Shown: positions 32,902-43,994 of the stretch, piece after piece
Layout: every line of letters starts with the position of its first letter
How positions within the stretch are numbered: the stretch's first letter is position 1
NCBI GenBank assembly: GCA_034406715.1
Contig: CP137878.1
Span: 372,001-436,000, forward strand
DNA length: 64,000 bases
Direction: 5' to 3'
From: Rhodotorula mucilaginosa
Lineage: Eukaryota; Basidiomycota; Microbotryomycetes; Sporidiobolales; Sporidiobolaceae
Program-made: the position numbers and the translations under genes
The notes under the pieces: model-generated
Database searches by the model: none
What the model saw: only the letters and a program-made list of their open reading frames with translations
Told to the model about the DNA's origin: nothing

Positions 32902-35900
32902 ATGCTCCGAAGAGCCCGGAAGTCTCCGCGCCAGCGGTGCAAGCTGATCCAGCTTGCCCTGGCCTGTGCCGGGCTGCTATGGGTGCTGCAGAAGCTCCAC
33001 CTTGTCGGTTCACGGTCCGATCAGCTCTCCGTCTGCCTGATCGGGAACGCCGAGACGCAGGCGCTGGCGGAGCGCGTGTACGAACAATGGGGAAGGGCTT
33101 TCCCGGCCTGCTTCTATATCTGGGGCCAGGACCGACCGTCGACGAATCGTTCCTTGGACGGCGGCCATCTCTCTCTCGTCGTGCCGGAAGCAGGTCGCGA
33201 GGCCTTGGCGTTCGCGGACGGCATCTTTGCCGCTCTCGAGCATGTCACCGCCAAGCACACCTGTGACTATGTCTTCAGTGAGTCGCTCTCTCCTTTTGCA
33301 CGCGCCAAAGTCGTGGCTGAACCTTGCCGCGACCTGCAGCCCACGACGACGACCTCTCGTTCCGCCTCGAAGAATACGCCGTTCATTACGACGTTCGGAA
33401 TACAACAGCAGCCCTCGCGGACGAGCTTCTTTACGTCCTGGGCAAGTATCAGCCTGCGATTGCCGGGTTCCCGTGGCAGGTCGGCGATGAACGGTTCGAG
33501 GCCATGAAGGAGTTGAAGGAGCTATACGAGCTCGAAGAGGTGGCCCCTCTGACCGGATTCGACAACGGAATGGTCGTGTATCACCGGAGCGTGCTTCCCC
33601 TCTTCTTTGTGAGTTTCTCGCTCCCTAGTTTGTTGCTGAATGATCGTCACGGGTTTTTGTTGTTGACCGCTTCAAACGGCCCTCAAAGCCTTTCGCTCCA
33701 CAAGGTGAGGGCGGCTTCACCGGCAAATGGACACTCGGAGCCCATTTCCTACAGGTAAACCTACGCATCGCAGCGAGCGCTTTCCCCAGCCTCTACTGAA
33801 CCAGACCCCTACTCCAGCTCTTCGGTCCGTCAATCTTTGCCGAGCACGCCCTGCGCCTCAACTCTTTCGCGTACGAGAACACGGTCAACATGGACAACGT
33901 CGCGAAAGGCCAAGGCGTGACACGCGTCGAAGACGGCCTCGCCTACGTGCCCGCTTCTCGCCATCCGTACGAGTACCCTCTCAACGAGGCGTATCAATCT
34001 TTCCTCGCATCCGGCCTGCACGACCGGAGTCAGCGATGGGGTCGCGATCTACAGCTCGAGGACGTCGCCGAACCAGCTGCGTGGCAAGGCGGCGACTATC
34101 CGACGCAGTGGATCCTCGACCGCATCGCCCAGTTTTACGACGTGCGACACGAAGCGCTCAGTCGGACTCGCTTTATCCAAAGTGTCGCCCCCGAACAACT
34201 CTCAGAGTACTCGACCGAGTCTCCAGTCACACCGTCTTTCCGCGTCTTCCTCTTCACCAAAAACCGCCTTCGAAGCTTCCAGCGCTGCTGGGAATCCGTC
34301 CGCTCGGCTTTCCCGATCCGCGCGCCCGTTTCTGTCGAGGTCCGAGTCGACATGGACGAGCATATGAGCTTGCGTGAGGAGGACGAGTATCTCGATTATT
34401 TCGAGAGCATGCAGGACGACCTCGGACCGGCAATGTCCCTGGACGTCGTCTACGCAAAGACTCCGCTTGGATTGCGCGAATCGATCCTGTCGAGCTGGGA
34501 TCCCGACACCAATCATGAATACGCCATCTTCATCGTGAGTGAGGAGCCGTTCCGTCCTGAACGATCTGTACACAGACTGACTCCAGAATTGGCCTGCAGG
34601 AGGACGACATCGAGGTGTCGCCGCATTTCCTCCGTTACGCCGAACACATGGTGCAGGCTTACGTGTACCGCGATCGCGCCGACCACCGTCTGGCGGCAAT
34701 CTCGCTCTACAATCTGCGATACAACGAGGCGATCGAGTCCTTCGTCGAGGTCGACAACAACCACTCGCCGTACATCTACCAGCAACCGCAAAGCTGGGGC
34801 GCCGTGTACCTGCCCGAGCCGTGGAGACAGTTCAAGTCGTGGATGAAGAACTTCCCGTGGAAGCAGGACCCCGTCGTACCGAACTCGCTCACAAACCGTT
34901 GGCCTCATGAGCGGGTAAGTCTGGTTGTGCGAATGCCTTACGTCGGAGCTGCCGTACTGACCGCCTGCGATGCCATCAGAGTTGGAAAAGTAAGTTCCTT
35001 TTGTCACAGGCCGAAGAATACATGCGCTGATGACCCCCTCCACAGAGTTTTACATCCGCTTCCTACTCGAGCGAGGAGGCTACCTGATCTATCCGAACCT
35101 TCCAGATCAGCTCTCGTATTCGTGCGTCGGTCTTCCCTTTCTACCTACTGGATGAGACCCCTGCTGACACTACGCACGTCGCCACGTCCGAAATTGACAG
35201 GACGAACCACGTCGAGATCGGCACCAACGACAAACCCGCCGAGGACGCGGCGCGCGCGGCTATCCATGCCAAGTTCCGCGTCCCGCTCTTGACCAGGACG
35301 GACGAAATGGCGCGCATGCAGACCTATCCGAAGCTGTCGAATTTGCAGGTCTACTCGTTACAGCACGAGCGTCTCGCCTCTCTGGACGACCTCGCTGGCG
35401 GTACCAAGCAAGTCTCCACTTTCGACAAGTGCACCATGATCATACCCGTCCTGAGCCGGACCGGCACCATCTCGCAACGCCTCGACTACTATCACAAGTT
35501 TGACCGACTCGGGCAGATCCTCGTCCTGTGGAACAAGCTCGACGTCGAGCCGCCGCTGCGCTCTTACGACAATTACTCGATTCCCGTCGAGGTCCTCAAG
35601 ATGGAACGTGATTCGTTGAACAATCGCTTTGTCCTGTGGCCGCAAATCCGGTATGACTGTGTCATCAACATGGTGCGTCCTTTCCTCCGGTTCGGCTTTG
35701 AGCAAGAAAATCGACAACGCTGATGAACTACCTTCATTTCGCCTCGCAGGACGACGGTCAGTCGCTTTCCGAGACGAGCGGCTACATGCCAAGACTGATG
35801 GGTGATGCCTTGCAGACTGGGAGATGCCGTTTGAGCATCTCCGCTACGGTATCGACGTGTGGCGGGGCCATTTCTGGAACAACCTGGTCGGGTTCTCGCA

Positions 35901-36866
35901 TCAGGGCAGGAACCATGTAAGCAGCACGGATCTGTCTCCCTACCTGCCACCTGCTGCTCACCCCTGCTGATATCGCGGCGGGGTCCTTCGTACAGGTGGT
36001 CCGCGAGGTCGATGGCGAGGACACGACCTTGTATTCGGCAACCTTCCTCTCCCCAGAGCGATTGGCGGGCAAGAAGGCGTTCTACTCCATTGTGCTGACG
36101 TACGTTGATCTCTCCATAAATTATGACGTTTCGCTTCGAGCTATGAGCTGATCCGCGGTTCCCTCGACAGGTCGGGTTTCATCTGCCACCGCAAGTACCT
36201 CGAGATGTACACGCATGAGCTTCCGATAGAAGCGCTCTCGTTCATCGATGAGCACATGAACGGCGAAGATCTGCTCTTCAACTATATGGTCGCCAACGCG
36301 ACCGGGATGGGCCCGATCGGTAAGCAGGGCTTTGGCGTTCCGGTTCTCCCCTTTCGCCCGCTGACCGTTCCACCTCGCCGACACTGCTGCGAGCAGTCAT
36401 CGAAGCGTGGGCCGCACCCATATCGGATCAGAACGACGCTGGGCTCTGGAGTCGCCCGGGTCATATGGCTGCGCGGACGGAAGCCCTGCGGCTGTTCAAC
36501 CGCCTCTTTGGCCGAAATCCGCTCAAATATACGACATCGTGAGGCTGCTGCTTTCTGGTCTTGAGGAAGATATTAGACTTGTCCTCAGCTGACCTCTCCC
36601 GACGCTATACAGACTATTCCCGATTCAGCATACGACAACGGTGCGTTGACCCTCCTGCGGCAGTTCTGCCCCTCACGTTTTCTTGTTCGCTGACCGCCGC
36701 CCACGTGCTCCTCCATCGACAGGTACCCGGCCTCCATCATTATACCATGTCAGAAACTATACCCTTCGCCTATCCGTGTAATCGGACCGTGTACGACCTA
36801 CAAGAGCAATGCGCGTTGCTCATCGACCAGCAATATTGGGATTTCGAAGGCGGGTGGGTAGACTAG
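32902..36866 (+). CDS. Multidomain glycosyltransferase with C-terminal GT64 (exostosin-type) domain
   Basis: Large type II glycosyltransferase; the anchor near residues 15-32 includes LIQLALACAGLLWVLQKL. I see three consecutive GT-A-like modules, each with an acidic metal motif. Module 1 has HDDDLSF and later FTGKWTLGAHFLQLFGPSIF. Module 2 starts FRVFLFTKNRLRSFQRCWES and has AIFIEDDIEVSPHF and SWGAVYLPEPW. Module 3 is GT64: DKCTMIIPVLSR, LGQILVLWNK, the DDDWEMP triad, LVGFSHQGRNH and HMNGEDLLFNYMVAN, which contains the family's catalytic Glu-Asp pair. Only the third module can be assigned to a family with confidence. Introns are many and short. Two internal exons are just 10 bases (34980-34989) and 7 bases (35750-35756). 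The stop is at 36864-36866. Substrates are unknown. Confidence 0.85.
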
Positions 36867-37090
36867 AGACATGTTGTCGTATCATGACCACTCTCGCATA
36901 GATTTCTGTGTAAAGTATTCCATCTCCACTGGCAACAGGCTCCCTGACAGCTCGAGAGTGGCCTACGTTTGTTCGAACCTTTTCGGGCGTCTGTTTTGCT
37001 TTCCCGTGACTGGTTGCCCCCGTAGGATGCAAGATACGCATGCAGATGAATGATGGTACTACAAATAGCAAGGTAAGGCAACGGTATCCC

Positions 37091-39296
37091 TCAGGTCGGT
37101 CGCTTGACGAGGTGGGTCCGTCCCCCGTTCCAAGTGGCGACCCGCAGTTCCGAGATGACGCTCACTTGGCTATCCGCCGTCCCGACAAACGCCATTCCGA
37201 GACTCAAGATGGCTTGATCGACGGCGGCGTCCGCCCAGCGCCACGTCTCGCCGTACTCGGCTCGCAGGACGTCGGCCGTTCCGAGGTGTCGGTGATCGAT
37301 GCGGAACCAGCCCAAGTCATCGACCGACGCGAGGAAGTCGGCGTCGTCCTGCTCGTCGGTGGTCACGAGTACTACATACAGCGCAAGCAGCAGTCAGGCC
37401 TATCGGTTTTCCGTCTCGGTGACAACAATGCCAGTTCAACGGCGGAGAGAAGAAGAAGAAGGAACATGAAGAGCTCACCTCGCGTGTCGCTCGGAGAATC
37501 AGACAAGAACTTGTCTACCTGCTCCGAATATCGTTCTACTGTCGGGACACAACGCTGACCCGCCGGGCACCACGACTGGGGGCAAGAGAAGAACGTATGA
37601 GCGTCGGGGCGCTAGGATCGATCAGGGACTGCCCGAACAAATTCTGCTCACCTTGAAATCACCTCGTCGGAGCTGCGTCATGCAAAAAAAAAAGTCAGCA
37701 GAGGGTGGAGGAGCGTCATACTGGTAGGGAGACGCACATGGACTGTGATGAGATGCTTCGGTATCCGGTTGGTCCGCAGTGTGCGCTTGACGCAGTCGAT
37801 TGCGATGTCCCAAACTTTTGGCGTAAACTTTCGGCGCTCCAAATCAGCTAGAGATACGGAGAGAGGCAGAAGAACCGTGTGCGAGTATGCTCACATCTAT
37901 GTATTGTCCGATGCTGTACCATTCTGCATTGGTAGGAAATTCTCCGGGGGATCAGTCAGGACGCCTTTTTTTCGGAGGTTCGCGCGCGCCGGGAGAACTC
38001 GATCGCAACTCAGGAGAACCGCTCAACTTACCTGGCCACATGCCTCGAACGCTCGGGTCCATCATCTTGAGCAAACCGCCCGACTCGTGCTGCAATTCTG
38101 GCACATGGCCACTGAAATAGCTCCACCCGCGCGCTCTCGCGCTCGCGTGTGCCAGCGCCCAAATGTTGCCGTAGCAGAGCAGGTCTGTTGAGCCTGATTC
38201 GAGCATGTTCGACGGGAGGGTGTACCCTCGCGTTTGCGCAAAGGTTTTGGTTTCGCTGATACGCCGCTTCTCGTCATAGTCCCAGAGGACAAACGACTCG
38301 ATCGAGTTGGGGAAGGGAGTCGACCTGTCGACGCGCCATATCGATCGCGCGAGGTTGAACTTGTCGAACGAGGTCTGTGTGCGTGGACGAGGTTCGCGCG
38401 CGAGTGTCAATCCGTGAAACGAAAGCGTTCAAGCTCGTTGGCAGAGACACGGCCAGCGCACCCCGGCTTCGAATTCGTTGTTGCCCATGTAGCAACCAAT
38501 GTCGTCCGTTTCGGTGAGGTTGTGCCCGGGATCGAGCGGTTTAACGTCGACCCAATCGACAAAGAGAGCTCCTCGTTCTCGCCGGAACCGGTCCATGTCG
38601 TACAGGTGACCGAGCGTAATCATCGAGTTGCCGTAATGGAACTCGTTCCCAAAACTCGGGCTGCGCGCAAGAGGGGTGAGCGCGTTAGTTGCGTTGTGTG
38701 TGGCCTATTGTACGGAAACAGACCGGAACAGAACGAGTGCTGGGAGGGCGGACCTACAGGATGGCGACTCGCTGGGTGAGTTGTGCCAAGTAGAGAAGGC
38801 TAAACGCAGCGAGGACATGTCCGGTCCAGCCGTTGAAGCTATCAGCTCTGCGTGTGCGAAAGAGGGCCTCGATCAGACAACCGGTACGTAGCAGGGAGGA
38901 TATAAGCGACGGGACTCGCGTCAGGTACCGCAACTCGGGTCGGAGCGCTTTCCGGTAGGATGCTGCCGGCGCTGCGGACGTGAGCAGCTCGGCGGGACCT
39001 GGAACGTTGCCTCGGCGGAGGTCGATTTCGAGGTGCTTGGATGGAGGCGGTCCGAAGAAGGTGCGCGGAGTCCGGACCCAGTTTGCCCAATGGTAGCCCG
39101 TCGACAGGACGACGAGCAGCAGCAGTCCCGCGCCGAAGAGCGCAACGACACGTCGGTTCGACGTCGACGATTCTCGGTCCCCAGCAGCTTGGCTGTACGA
39201 ATCGCTCGCTGCGTACGGCAGAGCAGAGCCTTGCTCGTCATGCGAGTGTTCTTCGGCGTCCTTTCGTGAGGTCGGCAGCTCGATGTAGCGGGCCAT
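37091..39296 (-). CDS. GDP-fucose O-fucosyltransferase-like glycosyltransferase
   Basis: Type II membrane protein resembling the O-fucosyltransferase fold (PF10250-like). The ATG at 39296 begins ARYIELPTSRKDAEEH. The anchor is VVALFGAGLLLLVVLSTGYH. The catalytic part includes FNGWTGHVLAAFSLLYLAQL, ALFVDWVDVKPLDPGHN and FTPKVWDIAIDCVKRTL. The GDP-fucose-binding motif HLRRGDFK is split: H comes from one exon and LRRGDFK from a 21-base exon (37672-37652). The next exon gives SWCPAGQRC, and the last gives VLVTTDEQDD and a FVGTADSQVSVISELR block, the usual C-terminal signature. The stop is at 37091-37093. One intron near 38.9 kb has unclear borders. Red-yeast walls contain fucose, so a wall or capsule role is plausible but inferred. 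Confidence 0.85.
37652..37672 (-). other. 21-base microexon coding the LRRGDFK sugar-nucleotide motif
   Basis: The 21 bases are flanked by a T-tract plus GACGCAG acceptor and a GTGAGC donor. They are phase 0 on both sides and restore the HLRRGDFK motif of the fucosyltransferase-like gene. Confidence 0.85.
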
Positions 39297-39804
39297 GGCA
39301 GCAGGTTGGTGTGCAGCATTGTTCGTACATTCCTCTCGGAAAGTGCTCCCGATCCCGCCTGCTTGGCCCGGAGCGATGAGCGCGATTAGAGTTGAGCGCG
39401 ATAGAGAGGCGCGGCTCCCGATACCGGCACCACCGTGCAGCCTCCCCTTGAGTGCTGCGGGCTGAGGGGAGGTGCGAGAGCCCTCGTCGGCCGGCTCCAC
39501 TCGGCTCGCCGTCGCGTGTCGAGACTCGCGTGCTCGCCCTTTCGCTAGACACGCTCGCCGAGGGACCCGGCTGCATCGGTCAAGGGGGACAGAAGCCAGG
39601 CGGATTGCAGTCAGAGACGCAGCCCCACCCGCGCTTTCGCCGAGCACCGTCTCGGGCTTTTCCTCCAACGTCGCCCCTCCTCCCTCTCTCGCACCCAACC
39701 CCCACCGCTGTTCGCGCGCGTGACACGGGTCGCTAGTCAGAAGGTTACTAGTTCGGGATCCGGCCAACCAACGCGAGGCGGCAGTGCGCTCGGAGGGGGG
39801 TTCG
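39297..39804. promoter_or_regulatory. Divergent promoter between fucosyltransferase-like gene and mitochondrial carrier
   Basis: A 508-base head-to-head gap. Open frames extend into it but have no ATG-led, family-like protein. It is expected to hold both promoters and 5' leaders. Confidence 0.45.
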
Positions 39805-41398
39805 ATGCGGATCACGATCCATGACCGGGACCCGCAGGGAGAGCGGATCAAGGGCGCCGTCTGGTTCCGCGGCGCCGAGTCGATGATTGCCGGCGCGGGC
39901 GCAGGGTTGGTCAGCAGCGTCGTTACGTGCCCGCTCGACGTCGTCAAGACAAAGTTGCAGGCCGGGGGCGCCAACGCCGGCCGAGGTCCGTCCGGACTCG
40001 TCGGTCAGTCAAAACTCGAGCTCGCGTTCCTTTCTCTCCTTCCTCTCACCTACTCACTCACTCTCCTCTCTCTCTCGCGCTCTCTCTTGCACTCTCTTCT
40101 ACCCTTGCACACTCGCTCTTGATCATGGTCGACGCTACGCTCTGCGCCATGCAGGGACCGCCAAGCACATCTGGCTAAACGACGGCTTCCGAGGCTTTTA
40201 TCGAGGACTCGGCCCGACCATCATCGGCTACCTGCCCACGTGGGCCATCTACTTCACCATGTACGACCTCATCAAGCAGCGCTTGTCCGTCACACGAGGT
40301 CAGTTCGCCGCCTCCTTCCCACTCCGAGCCAGAGCTCGAGAATCGAGCTTGCCCCCCCCCCCCTCCGTCCCCTCTCCTCTCCCGCCCACACCCCGACAGC
40401 TATATGGGGAAAGCAACACGAGTGGCCTACGGGGCTTGATGAGTACTCAAAAACATGTATCCTTAGACCTCTGACGAACCTTCCGTCCGAGGGGCTCGTC
40501 CCTTCGGGCGGATGAACCTGAACACGAAAAATTGTCCGAGAGGACCGTCTGATCCCGCACTCGTGTCCCCCTTACCCCATATACGCGTCCCTTGCACGCA
40601 CACGTGCCCCAAGCAATCGCACCGAGGAATGGGGAAGAACAACGTTGCTGACGTTCGCGCTTCTACCCATCCTCCAGGTCCCGATGATCCGATTGCTCAC
40701 GTCGTCTCGGCTATGACGGCCGGCGCGAGCGGGACCATCTTGACCAACCCACTCTGGGTGGTCAAGACGCGCTTCATGACCCAAGACGCCAAGGACGGCG
40801 ACGTGCGGTACCGGCACACGTGGGACGCCCTGATCCGGATCTACCGAGAAGAGGGCCCGCGCGCGTTCTACCGCGGGATGCTGCCCAGCTTGTTCGGTGT
40901 CGCCCACGTTGCCGTCCAGTTCCCCTTGTATGAACGCTTCAAGGTGCTGTCTCGTGAGTCTGGCCCCCTTTCCCCCCTCCCCACGGGTCGAATAATTTCC
41001 CTCGTGCTGACGTTTCCTCGACTCTTTCAGGACCGGCCGACGGTTCAGACATTCCGTCCTCTACTATATTGCTTTGCTCGTCTGCGTCCAAGATGATCGC
41101 TTCGATCGCAACCTACCCTCACGAGGTCTTGCGAACTCGACTCCAGATCCAGAAACACCGACTCGAAGCCGCCGCTGCTTCCTCCTCTTCCTCTTCACCG
41201 GCGGCGTTCGAAGGCATCGTCAAGACCTCGGCGCGTATCGTCAGGGAAGAGGGATTCGCGGGCTTCTATCGAGGGATGGGGACCAACTTGCTTCGGACTG
41301 TGCCGTCGAGTGCGGTCACCATCCTGACGTACGAACTCTTGATGCGGAGACTCGTTCGCGCGACCGGTGGCGGCGGCGGCGATTCTCGTCACGACTAG
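39805..41398 (+). CDS. Mitochondrial carrier, NAD+-transporter type (YIA6-like)
   Basis: Inner-membrane solute carrier with three repeats. The signatures are CPLDVVKTKLQ, NPLWVVKTRFMTQD and YPHEVLRTRLQIQ. GFRGFYRGLGPTIIGYLPTW, FYRGMLPSLFGVAHVAVQFP and FAGFYRGMGTNLLRTVPSSA follow repeats 1, 2 and 3. The pattern NPLWVVKTR plus YPHEVLRTR fits the yeast NAD+ carriers Yia6/Yea6 best; pyrimidine-nucleotide or folate/FAD carriers are alternatives. The ATG is at 39805 (an upstream in-frame GTG is not used). Three introns interrupt it. The second (about 40301-40677) is unusually long for this window and contains a structured segment. The acceptor of the first intron is uncertain: the frame GRRYALRHAGTAKHIW may be coding or partly intronic. 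Confidence 0.88.
40433..40556 (+). ncRNA. Candidate structured intronic RNA, C/D snoRNA-like (tentative)
   Basis: Inside the long carrier intron I see TGATGA (40437-40442), CTGA (40471-40474), a GC-rich hairpin with an ~11-bp imperfect stem (40483-40511), GGATGA (40510-40515) and CTGA (40549-40552). GGG just before the first box can pair with CCC just after the last. This order resembles C, D', C', D boxes. The base before the first box is T rather than a purine, and I cannot match a guide to rRNA, so this is only a candidate. Confidence 0.25.
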
Positions 41399-41799
41399 AC
41401 TTTCTAGACTCTTGACACCTCAGTTAGACCCCCTCCCTCTCCTAGCACCTTGTCTTCGTCCCTCATCATTCGCACGCAGGCGCTCATTTCTACCTACCTC
41501 TGCCCTTCATCGTCGATACCACGTGTCTCTCTCTCTCCCACCCTGTTGTCATAACAAGTTTTCACTTTTCTCTTTTGACCAAGTTGCGGGCTCATACATA
41601 CGAGCATCCGAGAGCTCGGGTAAGCGGAAACGGCTGCTGCGATGCATAAAGATCGGGGGCTGCGGCATCTTTGGGTCGGAACGGGGTGGCAGGCTCGGTG
41701 AGAGTTTCAGGTATAAACAGCGGTAGCAAGGAGAATGAGAGGAGGGGGATGGGGGCGGCGTCAAGAGGGAGGGTCCGAGGTGGGGGGTATAACGTTCCT
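41399..41799. other. Convergent 3' spacer between carrier and GMPPA
   Basis: A 401-base tail-to-tail spacer, pyrimidine-rich on the plus strand (for example around 41525-41580). It is consistent with two 3' UTRs. No gene was recognised. Confidence 0.4.
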
Positions 41800-43766
41800 C
41801 TACAGCAAGACTTCGTTCTTGGCCGACTTGGAGAGGACCTTGCTCGGCAAGACGATGCACGAACGGATGTGAACTTCCTTGAGGACAGCGACGTCCTTGC
41901 CTGTATACGCGCGCGGGTGCGTGTGGAAGAGAGGGTCAGCGAGCGGGAAAACCCCTGAAAGGGAAAAAGAAATCTCGAGAATCGAACGGGGCGGGAGAGG
42001 AAGGGAGAGAGGGGCAAGGGCTGTGAGCGTACCAAGGATGGCGATGCTCTGCTTGTCGTTGACGAGCGGAGCACCTTCAACGCGGGCCCACGGGCCGAGC
42101 TTGCAGTTCTCGCCAATGATCGAGTACAGCACGACGGCGTTTTTCTGCTCAACGCGCGAACGGGGTCAGCGGTCCAGCGCTATGACGAAGAGGAGGGAGC
42201 GCGCGCGCGAGTCCAGAAAGGACCCCCGAAACGCACGTCGAGGGTGGCGTTGTCGAGCACGATGGCCTCCTTGACGCGGGCGCCAAACCCAATCTTGACG
42301 TTGGCGCCGATCGAGACGTTCGGTCCAATCTTGGCCGAGTCGTCAATCTCGGCACTCTCGTGGATGAAGCACGGCTCGACAATCTCGGGACCCTTGCGCG
42401 CCTTGCTCGTGTAGTCGGCTCGCGACTTGGCCAGGATGGTCGGCGACCGGCGGCGGAGCAGGCTCGGGTTGGTGGTCTTGTACGAGGCGAGGATCAAGGC
42501 ATTGGCAGGGATCGCGGACCTGGTGTCCCCGCGTATAAGCAGAAATCCGATTGAATCAGTCACTGGGCTGGATCTCTCGGCATTCTGAAGAGATTCGTTT
42601 AATCGGATTGAAAAGGAAGGCTCACGCGGCGCTCTTGATCTGGACCCAAGGCGAGGTACTCCGGTACGCAAACAGTTTGCCGGTGTGGGCGAGGGGAGAG
42701 AGCACGTCCTGTTCGAGGCGGAGCTGCTCGTCGTTGGTGGCTTCGGGGTCGTCGCTGTATCAGGGAATCGTGAGTTGATGAAGGAAAGCCCTCTTGATCG
42801 CCAGCGGCGGACTCACGCAGCGCGCTTGAGCTTGATGTCCATGGCGTCACGGATGACGGAAAAGATCTGAGCCGAGTCAAAGATGTACAAGCCGGCGTTG
42901 ACCTCGTCGCTGAGGAACTCTTCCGGCCTCTCGACCCAGTGCCGAACCTGACTCGTCTCGCCGTCGATGACGATGCAGCCAAACTTTTGGGCTTCCTCGC
43001 GCGGGACCTTGACCGCCATGACGGTGCCGACGCCGCGGTGCGAGGCGTGGAACTTTTGCAGTTCGGCGAGGGGCCAGTCGCAGACAATGTCCGAGTGGAG
43101 GACAAAGATTTGGTCCGGGTTGCCCTTGAGGATGACGTCGCGGTAGTGGTACAACCCTCTGTGATAGCCGCCGCGTCAGTGGGTTCAGTCCGTTCGAGAG
43201 GGGTCCCGGAAAGTGAGAGCGTCTCACCCGGCAGTTCCGAGCGCTTGGTACTCGCGCAGGTAGCGGATGCTGAGGTTGGGGAAGTCGCGCTGCGCCTCCT
43301 TGATGAACGGGTTGATGACGGCCTCGTCGTCTGACGCGAATGAGCGCAGTGTCAGTCAACTGACCAGGGGGATCAGGTCAAGGGTGAGAGCGAGGTACGC
43401 ACAGAATCCGATCAAGAGCACTTCGCTGAGTTCCTGGACACTGCAAACAATACGCACGCAGGTGAGCACCTCGAGGGGAGATCGTGAAGGGGAGGGAGGC
43501 TGCTGCGCCCAAACGGACTCACTGGCTGAGGGCGACGAGCGAATGCCAGATGATGGGTCGACCGCCGACGCTGAACAAGGGCTTGGGCAAGTCGAGCGAC
43601 AAGGGGCGGAAACGCGTTCCTGTTACACAGTATGCCGTGGTCAGCTTGTGAGGGTCAACGTGCGAGACGAGGACGAGGACGAGGACGAGAGAGGACGGAA
43701 CAGCGAGTACGCACCCTTGGAGGGACCGCCGATCAGGATGACTGCCTTGGCAGAGGGAGTGGCCAT
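41800..43766 (-). CDS. GMPPA: GDP-mannose pyrophosphorylase alpha-type subunit (GMPPA)
   Basis: GMPPA-type proteins pair with the catalytic beta subunit and regulate GDP-mannose supply by feedback in animals. The ATG at 43766 begins ATPSAKAVILIGGPSKG, spliced to TRFRPLSLDLPKPLFSVGG. This GGPxKGTRFRPLS form is the alpha-type loop. Further blocks are DPEATNDEQLRLEQDVLSPL and FHASHRGVGTVMAVKVPRE. The C-terminal left-handed beta-helix has hexapeptide repeats such as AEIDDSAKIGPNVSIGANVK and GENCKLGPWARVEG. The end, VLSKSAKNEVLL, is the last exon (stop 41800-41802). About eight introns are present. GDP-mannose feeds mannans, N-glycans and GPI anchors, and it is also the precursor of GDP-fucose. 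That links this gene to the neighbouring glycan enzymes. Confidence 0.92.
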
Positions 43767-43994
43767 GACTAGACTTGTATCTCGCGAGAGAGTATAGAGA
43801 GAGCGAGCAAGGCGACCCTCTCCAACCTCGACCGCTGCCCTTCGCCGATGACGAGGTGTCACATTTTCTTATTCGCAATCTTGATGCGCGTTTATGCAAC
43901 GCACTGAAAAATGCAAAAGGTAACGAAAGAGAAAACAAGCGAAAAAAGCTACACGCCTGCGCCGCCGCCTTCGACCCGGCCTCGAGTACGCGCA

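Noticed and set aside
40352-40363. Twelve-base poly-C run in a carrier intron (also 59793-59803)
   Set aside because: Considered as a possible assembly or frameshift site. It lies outside coding sequence, so it does not affect any gene model.
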